A stretch of DNA of 64,000 bases, from contig NZ_BAABRO010000001.1 of the NCBI RefSeq assembly GCF_039545035.1, positions 806,001-870,000 on the forward strand, read 5' to 3'. A model generated the notes under the pieces. That model saw nothing but the letters and a program-made list of their open reading frames with translations. It ran no database searches and was not told where the DNA came from. Positions 45,919 to 55,291 of the stretch are shown piece after piece. A program made the position numbers and the translations under genes. Each line of letters starts with the position of its first letter. Within the stretch, counting starts at the first letter, position 1. The DNA comes from Novipirellula caenicola. Lineage in GTDB: Bacteria > Planctomycetota > Planctomycetia > Pirellulales > Pirellulaceae.

Positions 45919-46395
45919 TTAGCGAATCGCAGCGATGACTTTTTGCTTCAAGTCGTCTTTGATTTCCGATTTCTCAATTTCCGCGACGACTTTGGCCATC
46001 ACGTCCTCTTGTTCGCCCGCCGCGTCTTGCATCGCATTAATTTTGCTTTTGATGTCCGCAGCGATCGCTTCCAGCGTAAACGGATTACCTCCGGGACCGT
46101 CCCCTGGCGACGCTTGTGCACCGGGACCGCCACCCCGACCATCTTCGTTCGGGGTTTCCCCGCCCGAACGCGACGCTTCGTTGACTCGGCGGCCGCCACC
46201 CCCATCCATGGTTTTCAGACGCACAGCAAGCTCTGCCACCAATTTCTCTGGAGTGTAGGCCACCTCTTTCAATCTCGCCTGGATTGCGTTTTCGCCCGAC
46301 CCGCAGCCGGGCAACGACAACGAGACCAAACCAATGATGGCGAACGCAGTTAACACGGACTGAGTAAATACGGTTTGGATCATTCTGTTCCACAT
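45919..46395 (-). CDS. Small putative lipoprotein downstream of a DUF1559 gene
   Basis: 158 residues from the Met at 46395. The N-terminus is a lipoprotein signal: a hydrophobic stretch ending in the lipobox-like LPGC, so the mature protein begins at that Cys. The middle is Gly/Pro-rich and low complexity, and the C-terminus forms predicted amphipathic helices (ADIKSKINAM, DDLKQKVIAAI). An in-frame ATG at 46464 would overlap the upstream DUF1559 gene and put extra polar residues before the signal, so it is rejected. The stop codon of the DUF1559 gene lies 46 bases upstream, so the two are probably cotranscribed. Function unknown. Confidence 0.75.
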   Translation of the reverse strand: MWNRMIQTVFTQSVLTAFAIIGLVSLSLPGCGSGENAIQARLKEVAYTPEKLVAELAVRLKTMDGGGGRRVNEASRSGGETPNEDGRGGGPGAQASPGDGPGGNPFTLEAIAADIKSKINAMQDAAGEQEDVMAKVVAEIEKSEIKDDLKQKVIAAIR

Positions 46396-46441
46396 TGTGA
46401 TAGTTATTTTGTGATTTTTCTGGACCGTGTGCATCACCGGC

Positions 46442-47581
46442 TTAGAAATTGTCGTTGTTGACAATCTCTTTTCCTGCTTTGGTACCTAACGCCCACCATG
46501 TTTCCATATCGATCGAATCAGTAATGAAACGAACCGAGCCATCCATCAGCGACATCTGTACTCCACCGGGATGGTCGCTTGACGCGGTGATCGCCGAGTC
46601 GCCTTCGTGGCAACGAATCGTGTCGCTGCTGTAGGCAGCAATGGAAATCGTGTTGGGCGTAAAGACATGTCCATAGACATGACGCTGCCAACCGTCGGTG
46701 TACAACCACGAATGCCCCTTGTACATGCTCCAAGGTTCCCAATTCTTGTAGCCGTTCAAGCCATCGGTGACGACTTGGTCGATGTAGGCATCGTAGGCTT
46801 CCACCAGTGCCGAATTCGTGTAATGCAAATTGCGGCGATCGTCCAACATTTTGCCGCTCCCATCATTGACGAGCGACTCGGCAATCGCAGCAGTATTGGA
46901 CAAACCATCTAAGATATCGCGAAATCCAAAGTTGCGATTCGTGGTCGATCGCCAATAGTCACTATAAGGTCCTTTTTCGTTCATGCGGTTCATCGAAATG
47001 ATCCCCGGCGACACCTTGATCGCGGCTCCTGTCGACTCCCATGGCATCAGCATGTTGCGACCATGACCAGCGTTGGCAAGGTAGCTAAAATTGGCCGTGA
47101 TCCCACCTGTCGCGACCACCGAATTGGTTACCGATTCGGTCGGGCAAAGAAAAGTCGGTACCTGGACGCGGGCCACTTCCCCTAGCTTGCTGGTGTTATT
47201 GGCCAGCCCACTCCACGCGTTTCCTCTACCAGTGCTCTCAAACGGAATCGCCTCATAGATCGCGGTCTGCTCGACGTATGGCAACATCCCTGCATACCAC
47301 GACAAATTGCCTGAACCACCGCCTGGCGAGTCATAGTCATCCGCCCCGCGATGCATGTGAATCGGCGTCTGATTAAACGCATCATGGTAATTGTGCATTG
47401 CTAACGTCAGTTGCTTGAGATGATTGCTGCACTGCATTCGCCGCGCTGCCTCTCGTGCCGCTTGCACGGCTGGCAACAACAGCCCTACAAGCACACCGAT
47501 AATTGCAATCACCACTAAGAGTTCGACCAACGTGAAAGCGGCCCGTCGATCAGGTTCACGCCGCTTGGTTCGCTCAGACAT
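46442..47581 (-). CDS. DUF1559 domain protein with prepilin-type N-terminus
   Basis: 379 residues. The N-terminus has the type IV prepilin cleavage/methylation motif, AFTLVELLVVIAIIGVL, followed by the helix AVQAAREAARRMQCSNHLKQ that opens the DUF1559 domain. The C-terminal part has the usual planctomycete H-GG-Q-S-MDGSVRFI ending. These pseudopilin-like proteins occur in dozens to hundreds of copies in planctomycete genomes; export by a type II secretion or pilus-like machinery is assumed. A GAGGA ribosome binding site precedes the ATG. The lipoprotein gene directly follows, as with the second DUF1559 gene in this window. Confidence 0.93.
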   Translation of the reverse strand: MSERTKRREPDRRAAFTLVELLVVIAIIGVLVGLLLPAVQAAREAARRMQCSNHLKQLTLAMHNYHDAFNQTPIHMHRGADDYDSPGGGSGNLSWYAGMLPYVEQTAIYEAIPFESTGRGNAWSGLANNTSKLGEVARVQVPTFLCPTESVTNSVVATGGITANFSYLANAGHGRNMLMPWESTGAAIKVSPGIISMNRMNEKGPYSDYWRSTTNRNFGFRDILDGLSNTAAIAESLVNDGSGKMLDDRRNLHYTNSALVEAYDAYIDQVVTDGLNGYKNWEPWSMYKGHSWLYTDGWQRHVYGHVFTPNTISIAAYSSDTIRCHEGDSAITASSDHPGGVQMSLMDGSVRFITDSIDMETWWALGTKAGKEIVNNDNF

Positions 47582-47964
47582 TTCAGAGAGTCCTCGATCG
47601 GTTTCAAATTAAAGAACTAGGAAGTCGGCTGCATCGATCGCAGCGAGCGAGGGGAAGCGTAGATCAGTGATGCGAAGATTGCGTTAGGAACAATCGTGGC
47701 CTCGAAAGAATTACCGCGAGCCCCGAAGTGAGCGAAACCTAGCCCCCCTACGGCCCTCGCTAAGGCCACTCGAGTGCCCTAACCCACGCAAAATCTTCTA
47801 CCTTTTCCGAGTGCTGCATCGCGGATTGTTGCTGCTCACCCCCATCAAAACAGCGGGCCGCTCGATCGCGATTCGCGTTCACCCCGTCCGAGGCAAACCG
47901 AGATCGGCTACATTGAGGGCAAAGACTTGGCTGCGGAACCCGACTCGGATTGGTCTTCACTGCA
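47582..47964. other. Divergent intergenic region
   Basis: About 380 bases between the divergently read DUF1559 and kinase genes, which must contain promoters for both. No gene and no clear regulatory repeat was seen. The stretch from 47730 to 47790 is GC-rich. Confidence 0.45.
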
Positions 47965-50900
47965 ATGGCTCTCATGACCCCCTCGTCGCATCACTGGATT
48001 TCCCAGGGTCCCGACGGAGCTCTTTACCGGCATGGTGATCCCGCCACCGCAGGTCCTCCTCATCGGCGATTCGTGCTGAATGGCCCCGCGATCACCCCCG
48101 CCCGTCTTGATGCCATCGCCAACAACGTCCGCTTTATCGATCTGTTGCAGTCCCCGTATGTATGCCGCGTGATCGAAAACGGGCTTTCAAGAACGCCGCC
48201 GATTTTGGTGGCGGAATCGCTTCCAGCATTACGTTTGGCAACCGCGTCGCAGGATCTCAGCCTTGCCGAGGTCCTTACCATTGCGACCCAGCTCACCTCA
48301 CTCGTGCTGCAAACCCATCATCTCGGTTTGTATCATCCCCACTTCACCGCCGAGAACATTGCCCTGCAGCGACCATCGGAAAGCTGGCAAATCCGATTGG
48401 ACTATCTGGATCTCGCCATTGATGCCCGTCCGAGCCAGCCGACAGACGCTGCCGCGAACGACCCGCTCGATGCCGACCGAGCAGGACTGTACAGCGTACT
48501 GCGGTGCTTACTCAGCAACGCAGCCAAACGTGAGGATTCGTCCAAAGTCGCGTCCGCTGATTTGCATGCTCAGGCGATCGCCATTTTGAAATGGTTGGAA
48601 AACGAATCTGCCTCTGAACCTGAACCGCTGCTCAGGCTGCTTCAGCGAGCGGATTCGTATCGCTACGCCACCGTCGCAACCTCGGCCGATCTGGGAAACA
48701 GCCTGCCGCTTCAACCGCGTGAACCTGCCGCGGGCAATCCAGAAACCCAAATCACACGCGAGTCGAAATCCACTCGAGGAAACGACGCTGCGACGGCGGA
48801 ATTGAACCCCGAGACCGATGGCGGTTCGATCCGCGAATCGTCGTTCACTTCCGCGACGCCAGCGCTTCAACGTGGTGATCGCTTGGGCCGGTTCTTGATC
48901 GGCGAAAAGATTGGGCAAGGCGGGATGGGAGCGGTGTTTGCCGGCACCGATTTGCTCGATCAATCTGCCGTGGCAATCAAAGTACTGAAAACAAATCGCG
49001 ATGACTCAGCCCAAGCAATCCGCCGGTTTCGCAAAGAGGCAAGGGTCTTGGCGGATATTCAAAACGAGTTTGTCACTCGTTTGATTCACGTCGATCAGGA
49101 ACGCGGCATCCATTATTTGGCGATGGAATACATCGATGGCATCGATTTAAAGAAATGGATGACCCGCCGCATCCGTGGCGAACGCATTGAGATCAGCGAA
49201 CACGATGCGTTGTGCATCGTTGGCGATATCGCTCGGGCCCTTGCATGCGCGCACTCGCAAGGGATCGTGCATCGCGACATCAAACCAGAAAACGTGCTGC
49301 TACAGCGACGTGAATCGGACCTCAGCGACGATGACAATGACATCCAAAACTACCGCGTTAAACTTTCCGATTTCGGCATCGCCCGCCACATCGATCAATC
49401 CGAATCGATGGAGGTCACCGGCGACGGAGTGATGATCGGGACGCCGCTGTACATGTCGCCTGAACAGTGTCGCGGCAGCCACGAACTCGGTCCGCCCACC
49501 GACGTCTACTCGCTGGGAATCACCCTGTTTGAATTGCTGACCGGACAGGTGCCGTTTCAGTCGGATGATCGGATCAAATTGGCCACGATGCACCTGTACG
49601 ACCGACCTCCGTCGGTGCAGCAGTTCAATCCGAAACTCTCGGACGCTTGCGCCAGCATCGTCAATCGTGCGTTGGCCAAGGAACCCGAAAAACGATTTGT
49701 CGATGCGTCGCAGTTCAGCCGCGAGATCGACCGCGTTCTAAGAGGCACTCCATCGGATATCGAAACGCATCCCAAAATGCCGGAGCATTGCGCTGACAAA
49801 CGGTGGCAGAAAACCGAGCACTGGGAACTCATCAGCGATCCCGATGAACTATGGCCGTATGTTTCCAACACCGAACGACTCAATCGTGCCATCGGATTAC
49901 CCGCCGTCACGTACCGCACCGAGTACGACGAACAACGTGGCATCCGTAAATTTGGATCCTTTCGTATCAGTGGGGTGCAGGTCGCGTGGGAAGAACATCC
50001 GTTTGAATGGATCGAAGCAAATCGCATGGGCATCTTGCGTGAATTTCAATCGGGCCCCTTCGTTTGGTTCATGAGCATCGTGACGATGGAACCGATTGCA
50101 GGCGGTGGCACGAAACTGAGCCATGAAATTCGCGTTCAACCTCGCAATCTGCTTGGCCGCGTGATGACGACCGTCGAAGCCGACTGGAAAGCGTTTCGCA
50201 ATTTGAACCGTGTCTATTTGCGGATTGACAAATCGATTCAAAGTCGCAAACAAGGTCCGAAAATCGATCCGTTTGAATCCCCTCACTCCATTAGCACCGC
50301 TGATGCCGAGCGTTTGCAAAAACGACTTGATCGTTTGATCGATTCCGGCATCGATGCTGATTTGGCGAACGCGATCGGAGTCTATCTCAGCGAAGCTCCG
50401 CCCCAAACACTCGCTCAGATTCGTCCGATCAGCTTGGCACGGGAACTTGGTTTCGCTGCCGACGACACTGTCGACGCATGCTTGGTCGCCGCGTCGGTGG
50501 GGCTGCTGTCATTGCGGTGGGACGTTCTCTGTCCGACGTGCCGAGCGCCCGCGGCCACCCATCCGAATTTGTCGGCAATCCAAGACCATACTCACTGCGA
50601 AGCATGTCACGTCGCATTCCAATCCAACCGCGGCGATGCGATCGAGATGGTGTTTCGAGCCCATCCGGAAATCCGACGTGTTGATGACCAGAGCTATTGT
50701 ATCGGCGGCCCCGAACATTCGCCGCACGTGGTCGCTCAGATTCGCATCGAAGCAGAGGAGATGTTTGAGCTCGAGTTACACCTAACCGAAGGCGATTACT
50801 TGCTTCGCGGCACGCGGCTTCCTCAAACCCAATCCATCCGAATCGAACAAGGACGCGGGGCAAGCGAATACACGACCAAACTGCTATCGCTCGGCCAATC

Positions 50901-51630
50901 GTCGCACATCCCTAAACTTCGCAGCGGCATCCAGCGAATCCAACTGATCAATGATGACACATCATTGCATGTGATCCGAATCGAACGAACGATCCCTCGC
51001 GACGATGTCGTCACGGCGGCCTCGGCATCGACGAATCAACGCTTTCGCAATCTGTTTCCCGATCAAGTTTTTGCCGATGACAACCCGATCACTGCCGAGC
51101 AGATGACGCTGTTGGCCACCACGATCCAAGACATCGAACCGCTTTACGCCAGCCTAGGCGATGCGGAGGTTTACAAGCGGGTGCACGAAATCCATCGGCG
51201 AATCGAACAGATCGTGCAGCTGCATCATGGCACGATTGCAAAAACGGTCGGCGAAAGCATGTTGGCGGCATTTGACCGCTGCGACCACGCCATCGCCGCG
51301 GCGCTGGAAGTCCAGCAATCGGAACAAAACCGAGAGCAATCGATTGGCATCGGCGTGCATGCCGGACGCACCTTGGTCGCGGTCGCCAATGATCGGCTCG
51401 ACTATTTCGGCAGCACCGCACGCGCGGCGATGGCAATGCCCTCGATCGCTGGCGAAGACCTATTGCTGAGCGAAACCGTGTATGCCGATCCGCGGGTCAT
51501 GCGTGAGTTCACCGCGATGCTGAGTCACGCGACCTACGAAAGTGTCTCGCTACCGGGATTGCCCCACCAACCGCTCGCCCGAATTCGCGGAAACGACAAG
51601 GGAATGGATCCAGTGAAACCGAAGCGGTGA
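47965..51630 (+). CDS. Pseudokinase-Ser/Thr kinase-SRPBCC-DUF5939-cyclase-like fusion protein
   Basis: 1221 residues from the ATG at 47965; a TTG at 47950 and an ATG at 47974 are alternatives. Residue numbers below count from the TTG. Residues about 35-235 resemble a kinase C-lobe without catalytic residues: YHPHFTAENIAL (128-139) stands where HRDxKPEN would be and DYLDLA (151-156) where DFG would be. A complete kinase follows (about 313-600): glycine loop IGQGGMGAVF (321-330), Lys344, HRDIKPEN from 441, DFG 474-476 and SPE near 505. A START/SRPBCC-like domain (about 625-765) follows. Next is a DUF5939-like region with a four-Cys zinc site (Cys861, 864, 883, 886). The C-terminal class III cyclase-like fold (about 1050-1190) has lost its metal Asp residues (Thr1058, Glu1102) and the transition-state Asn (Arg1158). 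No membrane segment is seen, so it is probably cytoplasmic signalling; substrates are unknown. Confidence 0.9.
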   Translation: MALMTPSSHHWISQGPDGALYRHGDPATAGPPHRRFVLNGPAITPARLDAIANNVRFIDLLQSPYVCRVIENGLSRTPPILVAESLPALRLATASQDLSLAEVLTIATQLTSLVLQTHHLGLYHPHFTAENIALQRPSESWQIRLDYLDLAIDARPSQPTDAAANDPLDADRAGLYSVLRCLLSNAAKREDSSKVASADLHAQAIAILKWLENESASEPEPLLRLLQRADSYRYATVATSADLGNSLPLQPREPAAGNPETQITRESKSTRGNDAATAELNPETDGGSIRESSFTSATPALQRGDRLGRFLIGEKIGQGGMGAVFAGTDLLDQSAVAIKVLKTNRDDSAQAIRRFRKEARVLADIQNEFVTRLIHVDQERGIHYLAMEYIDGIDLKKWMTRRIRGERIEISEHDALCIVGDIARALACAHSQGIVHRDIKPENVLLQRRESDLSDDDNDIQNYRVKLSDFGIARHIDQSESMEVTGDGVMIGTPLYMSPEQCRGSHELGPPTDVYSLGITLFELLTGQVPFQSDDRIKLATMHLYDRPPSVQQFNPKLSDACASIVNRALAKEPEKRFVDASQFSREIDRVLRGTPSDIETHPKMPEHCADKRWQKTEHWELISDPDELWPYVSNTERLNRAIGLPAVTYRTEYDEQRGIRKFGSFRISGVQVAWEEHPFEWIEANRMGILREFQSGPFVWFMSIVTMEPIAGGGTKLSHEIRVQPRNLLGRVMTTVEADWKAFRNLNRVYLRIDKSIQSRKQGPKIDPFESPHSISTADAERLQKRLDRLIDSGIDADLANAIGVYLSEAPPQTLAQIRPISLARELGFAADDTVDACLVAASVGLLSLRWDVLCPTCRAPAATHPNLSAIQDHTHCEACHVAFQSNRGDAIEMVFRAHPEIRRVDDQSYCIGGPEHSPHVVAQIRIEAEEMFELELHLTEGDYLLRGTRLPQTQSIRIEQGRGASEYTTKLLSLGQSSHIPKLRSGIQRIQLINDDTSLHVIRIERTIPRDDVVTAASASTNQRFRNLFPDQVFADDNPITAEQMTLLATTIQDIEPLYASLGDAEVYKRVHEIHRRIEQIVQLHHGTIAKTVGESMLAAFDRCDHAIAAALEVQQSEQNREQSIGIGVHAGRTLVAVANDRLDYFGSTARAAMAMPSIAGEDLLLSETVYADPRVMREFTAMLSHATYESVSLPGLPHQPLARIRGNDKGMDPVKPKR

Positions 51631-51761
51631 ATTCGGTGCGAGTGAATCGACTGGGATCTGGCGCTGGACAGCGAAAACGTTGGACGTGTCGTCGGATTGT
51701 GAGGGCAGTGCTCTACCGCCTGCTCACGCCAGCAGCTTACACATGATGTCATCGACATTAG

Positions 51762-51841
51762 GTAGCGGTACGGCGCGAGCCGTCCGGTTGCCGCGAATAA
51801 AACGTTCGGAATCGACCGAGCGGCTCACGCCGCTCCGCTAC
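51762..51841. repeat. Palindromic repeat, family C (copy 1)
   Basis: An 80-base element whose ends are inverted repeats: 51762-51782 and 51821-51841 match at 18 of 21 positions, beginning GTAGCGG and ending CCGCTAC. The centre contains GTCCGGTTG and AACGTTCG. A second copy with a diverged right end lies at 60387-60453. Confidence 0.75.
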
Positions 51842-51899
51842 AAAAACCATCCGACTGGTGCCAAAGTCGATGGCATCCACCTAGCGACACTGGGGCTTG

Positions 51900-52094
51900 T
51901 CAATCATCGAATTGTCGTTCCCGAGCTAGACGTTCGTTCTCGGCGTCGATCTCGGCAATCTCTTGCAAGATTTCCTCTTGGGTTTTCACCTCCTTGGGTT
52001 GATTGACGGTGACTTCGTTCGAGCCACTGCAGCCAACCGTCGCGAACATGCAGCCTGCGAACGCGACGAGACATAATTGCCGGAAAGGTTTCAC
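51900..52094 (-). CDS. Very small putative lipoprotein downstream of the second DUF1559 gene
   Basis: 64 residues from a GTG start at 52094. The N-terminus KPFRQLCLVAFAGCMFATVGC is a typical lipoprotein signal with lipobox TVGC, leaving a mature protein of about 43 residues that is mainly a charged helix (EEILQEIAEIDAENERLARE). The start is set by an AGGAAG ribosome binding site seven bases upstream. The in-frame ATG at 52145 lies only 12 bases after the DUF1559 stop codon and would add 17 unlikely residues before the signal. It is probably cotranscribed with the DUF1559 gene. Function unknown; similar tiny lipoproteins accompany DUF1559 genes elsewhere in planctomycetes. Confidence 0.75.
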   Translation of the reverse strand: MKPFRQLCLVAFAGCMFATVGCSGSNEVTVNQPKEVKTQEEILQEIAEIDAENERLARERQFDD

Positions 52095-52101
52095 GTGTTT
52101 G

Positions 52102-52107
52102 CTTCCT
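52102..52107 (-). promoter_or_regulatory. Ribosome binding site deciding the lipoprotein start
   Basis: AGGAAG on the minus strand, seven bases before the GTG at 52094. It is the best Shine-Dalgarno match in the region and fits the position of the signal peptide. Confidence 0.6.
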
Positions 52108-52157
52108 GAATAAAAAGGGAGGGGGCGAGCATGAAAGAAGAGCAAATCGGCATTGGA

Positions 52158-53291
52158 TTAAAACTCTTCGTCAATCGTTTCCTTCGCAGCTCGGCTGCCG
52201 AGCGCACCCCATAATCCATAAGGGCTTTTCGTTCCTGCGGCAGGACCGCCGGCCACTCCCACGGGACGCGAGTTCAAATTCCCCGTGTCGATGCTGGCGG
52301 TAACAAACTTCACCGCTCCATCGGCGACCAACACATGGCATCCTCCGGCGTGCCGGCTTGCCATCGTAAAGATTCCCCCGTTGCCGCTGGGGTTTGCGCC
52401 GCGTTGATAGCTCGGTGCGTTAGGTGGAAAGACGGTCGTCACGCCAGTGAAGATCGCGTCTCCGGCAACCCAATTGTTGCCTCGGGTTCGTCCCGAATCC
52501 GCATCGTAGGTCAAGTTGGTTGAGGCATCGTAGAACAGCGGTCGCTCAGGATCCACAAAACGGTCCCATCCGTTGGTTTTCGGATTATTGCGAGCCGCGG
52601 TATTGCCATGAGCACGATAGGCAACATCCGCTATCACTTCACGCGTCCCTTGCGACTTGACCATCTCTCCCATCGCAATCGTATTGCTTAGACCATCGAG
52701 GATGTCACGAAATCGAGTGTGTCGTTTGCTGATAAAAACGCCACGATGCTGTCCTCGATTGGATCCATTGTTCTTGTAATTGTTGATGTTCCAAAAACTG
52801 TCGCCCATCGAAAACCCGTAGTTAGTTTTCCCTTGCGGTGTGATCCCAACCGAACTTGGATCGCTGGGACACAACAGCGTGGGAATTTGGGTATTGAACG
52901 GCTGGTATTGATCGATCCAGTGCGGCGGGCCCATCGCTGGATAAGTGATCCCGGTCGCTGGATCGGTCCACGGATTCGAGATTTGATCCCACACCGCTTG
53001 CTGTTCCATAAACGGCGTCAAACCCGGAAACGCACTCTGACGCCCCTTGTTGGTCAACCCCGGCCCTCGCGTACCGCCTTTTTGCATCGGCAGGTTGTTG
53101 TAGGCGGAATGGTAATTGTGAAGTGCCAAGCCCAGCTGTTTGAAATTGTTGCTACAGCTCATCCGCCGCGCGGCTTCGCGTGCCGCTTGGACCGCAGGCA
53201 AAAGCAAGCCCACGAGGACTCCAATGATGGCGATCACAACGAGCAATTCCACTAACGTAAATGCCGTTTTGGCGCGTCTTGAATGTCTCAT
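52158..53291 (-). CDS. DUF1559 domain protein with prepilin-type N-terminus (second copy)
   Basis: 377 residues. It has the prepilin motif AFTLVELLVVIAIIGVL and the DUF1559 helix (AREAARRMSCSNNFKQLGLA) and ends with a H-GG-HVLVADGAVKFVT region. It aligns with the DUF1559 protein at 46442-47581 mainly at the N-terminus and shares its general build, so they are distant paralogues. A GAGGAG ribosome binding site precedes the ATG. It lies 215 bases downstream of the FecR/LamG regulator gene and just upstream of the small lipoprotein gene, all on the same strand, so it may be a target or member of the sigma factor unit. Confidence 0.93.
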   Translation of the reverse strand: MRHSRRAKTAFTLVELLVVIAIIGVLVGLLLPAVQAAREAARRMSCSNNFKQLGLALHNYHSAYNNLPMQKGGTRGPGLTNKGRQSAFPGLTPFMEQQAVWDQISNPWTDPATGITYPAMGPPHWIDQYQPFNTQIPTLLCPSDPSSVGITPQGKTNYGFSMGDSFWNINNYKNNGSNRGQHRGVFISKRHTRFRDILDGLSNTIAMGEMVKSQGTREVIADVAYRAHGNTAARNNPKTNGWDRFVDPERPLFYDASTNLTYDADSGRTRGNNWVAGDAIFTGVTTVFPPNAPSYQRGANPSGNGGIFTMASRHAGGCHVLVADGAVKFVTASIDTGNLNSRPVGVAGGPAAGTKSPYGLWGALGSRAAKETIDEEF

Positions 53292-53506
53292 CGGAAAAGA
53301 ACTCCTCGGAAAAGAAAAGAATCGTTTGCAATGAGATATCCGTATCGAACTCAGATCATTCCGGACAAAATATTAAAATTTGCGGATTTCTTTCCTGGAA
53401 CGTGCGTCACTGAGCTTCCTGAGTTTCGCCGTGAAGCCCTCCGTCCCGAGCCGCAAACCGGCACAAAACTTCTAATTCGCTCCGTTTTTTGCCGGCACTT
53501 CGTCTT

Positions 53507-55288
53507 TCACAGGTGCTTCCGCAGCACGATCCCATGTTTTTCCATCAAATGGTCCGTGGTCTGTCGAAAATCCTGTGGCGAAAGAAGCTGATCAAAGATC
53601 ACAATCTCACGGATCGCTCCAGAATAGAAATCCGACTGTTTGATGCGATTGCCTCCGATCGCCAACTGTGCCGCCGGCTTGATCGCAAACGCATGAGAAG
53701 CAGTGTCCAACAGTTCACCATTGCGATACAACTCGAAACGATCTTCGGCGACGCTGTACCGGTATCCCGCAACGTAGATTTGATCCGACAACAATGGATC
53801 GGCAGCCTTGAGAATGTCATGCCGTTTCGGCCTGTAAGAATAGACGCGTGATCGCAATTCGCCGTTGGCGTTGATATCGAGAACCAAATTAGGAAAACCG
53901 CCGATTGTCAGAATTTGTCCTCGGCCGCGTCGCTGCTCGGCATCGGCCATTTGCATCACGACCAATGCCGTGATTTCACTTCCAATCGACAACGGGGGTG
54001 TCACGAAGTATTCGGATTCTGCAAATTGCACCGCAGGATATTGCTTGTGACCACCGTGGTGTTGATCAGCGTGTCGGTCGAGGCTGTCATCGGCAGCAAG
54101 AAAACGAGGGCGTAAATCCGCATTGACCTGCCACGCATCAAGTTCGCGCGAGGGCTGAGCGACGTTCCGCCAAGCGGTGACGCGTTTGTCGGCATCCAAC
54201 TGAACGCCTTGATTGGCATCAAACCAAAGCTTCGGCACATTGCCGTTCCACTGACTCGCAAGATCGCCGACGACCGATGGCGTCGGCGAAACAATGTCTC
54301 CCACCCGAATAAACTTGTCGGGCTGCGAACGTATCGAATGGAAGCTTTGATTCATCTCGGATCGCGTTGCCATAGTTCCGGTCAACCGCTGGGATACAGC
54401 ATTCCCATCGAACTGCAACTCGACTTCGCCTTCGAACACGTGCGTTTCGGATGTCCCATCGCCCAGCACTTGCACGCCAAACTCGGTGCCATGATCGATT
54501 ACGTGACTGGTCGGCGTTTGGATCGTAAACCCAACCGCAGACGGAGGGACCACGGCGGTCAGTTTGCCTTCGTTTAGAAACCCGCTATTGGCGGACACAA
54601 TCTCAAGCTCCGCAGGTCCCTCCAACGAGACCGTTGCTCCGTTTGCAAACTCGAGCACCACCACCCCACGAGAAACACGAACGGATTGGCCTTCGACGAA
54701 CAAGCTGCTTGGAATCAATTCCCAACGATCCGATTCAAACTCGCAATCAATGCGGCGAATCACCTTTGCCGCATACGTCGGCTCGTCGATCTGCCCCGAC
54801 TGCTGGGGCAACGGCGTGTCCACTGCAGTCGTCGGAGTCGCCGCATGTCGATCACGACTCGGATCTCCGCCGCGGTCGCTCGCCAATCGGTAGAACGCTG
54901 TGACACCAATCAAGACAACGACGAACATGATCAACCCGTTTCTCCATTTGGATACCGCTCGGTTCCGCAACGCCGCTTGCTCGATCAACGTCGGCACCAA
55001 CCATTCCATTTCGCTCACCGTGTCGACTTTGGTGGCGGAATCGGACTCGTTTGCAGCCCCAGCGACGGTGGGTTCCAAAATTTCATCCATCGTCGCCGCA
55101 GAGAGCCCACGATTCATTTGCAACAACATCGAATTCAGTTGGATCGACTCTGCGAATTCGGCAACCAATGCCTCGTCGCGGCTAAGCAGCTCGCTTAGCT
55201 GTCTTGCTTCCTCTACGGTGATGTCTCCGGCACACCAACGGCCAACGAGCGAGTCAAAGGTGCGACGATCTGATTTCGTTAGTTCCAT
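53507..55288 (-). CDS. FecR-domain membrane regulator with LamG-like C-terminus (putative anti-sigma partner)
   Basis: 593 residues. The N-terminal cytoplasmic part (1-115) is helical, with DSLVGRWCAGDITVEEARQLSELL, typical of the region that contacts ECF sigma factors in planctomycetes. One membrane helix follows (about 118-136, LIMFVVVLIGVTAFY). The FecR domain (about 195-310) has VEGQSVRVSRGVVVLEFANG, then TIQTPTSHVIDHGTEFGV. The C-terminal half (about 350-593) is a LamG/concanavalin-like domain. The likely job is to sense something in the periplasm and control the sigma factor. The gene starts three bases after the sigma gene ends, so the pair is translationally linked. Confidence 0.9.
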   Translation of the reverse strand: MELTKSDRRTFDSLVGRWCAGDITVEEARQLSELLSRDEALVAEFAESIQLNSMLLQMNRGLSAATMDEILEPTVAGAANESDSATKVDTVSEMEWLVPTLIEQAALRNRAVSKWRNGLIMFVVVLIGVTAFYRLASDRGGDPSRDRHAATPTTAVDTPLPQQSGQIDEPTYAAKVIRRIDCEFESDRWELIPSSLFVEGQSVRVSRGVVVLEFANGATVSLEGPAELEIVSANSGFLNEGKLTAVVPPSAVGFTIQTPTSHVIDHGTEFGVQVLGDGTSETHVFEGEVELQFDGNAVSQRLTGTMATRSEMNQSFHSIRSQPDKFIRVGDIVSPTPSVVGDLASQWNGNVPKLWFDANQGVQLDADKRVTAWRNVAQPSRELDAWQVNADLRPRFLAADDSLDRHADQHHGGHKQYPAVQFAESEYFVTPPLSIGSEITALVVMQMADAEQRRGRGQILTIGGFPNLVLDINANGELRSRVYSYRPKRHDILKAADPLLSDQIYVAGYRYSVAEDRFELYRNGELLDTASHAFAIKPAAQLAIGGNRIKQSDFYSGAIREIVIFDQLLSPQDFRQTTDHLMEKHGIVLRKHL

Positions 55289-55291
55289 GGT

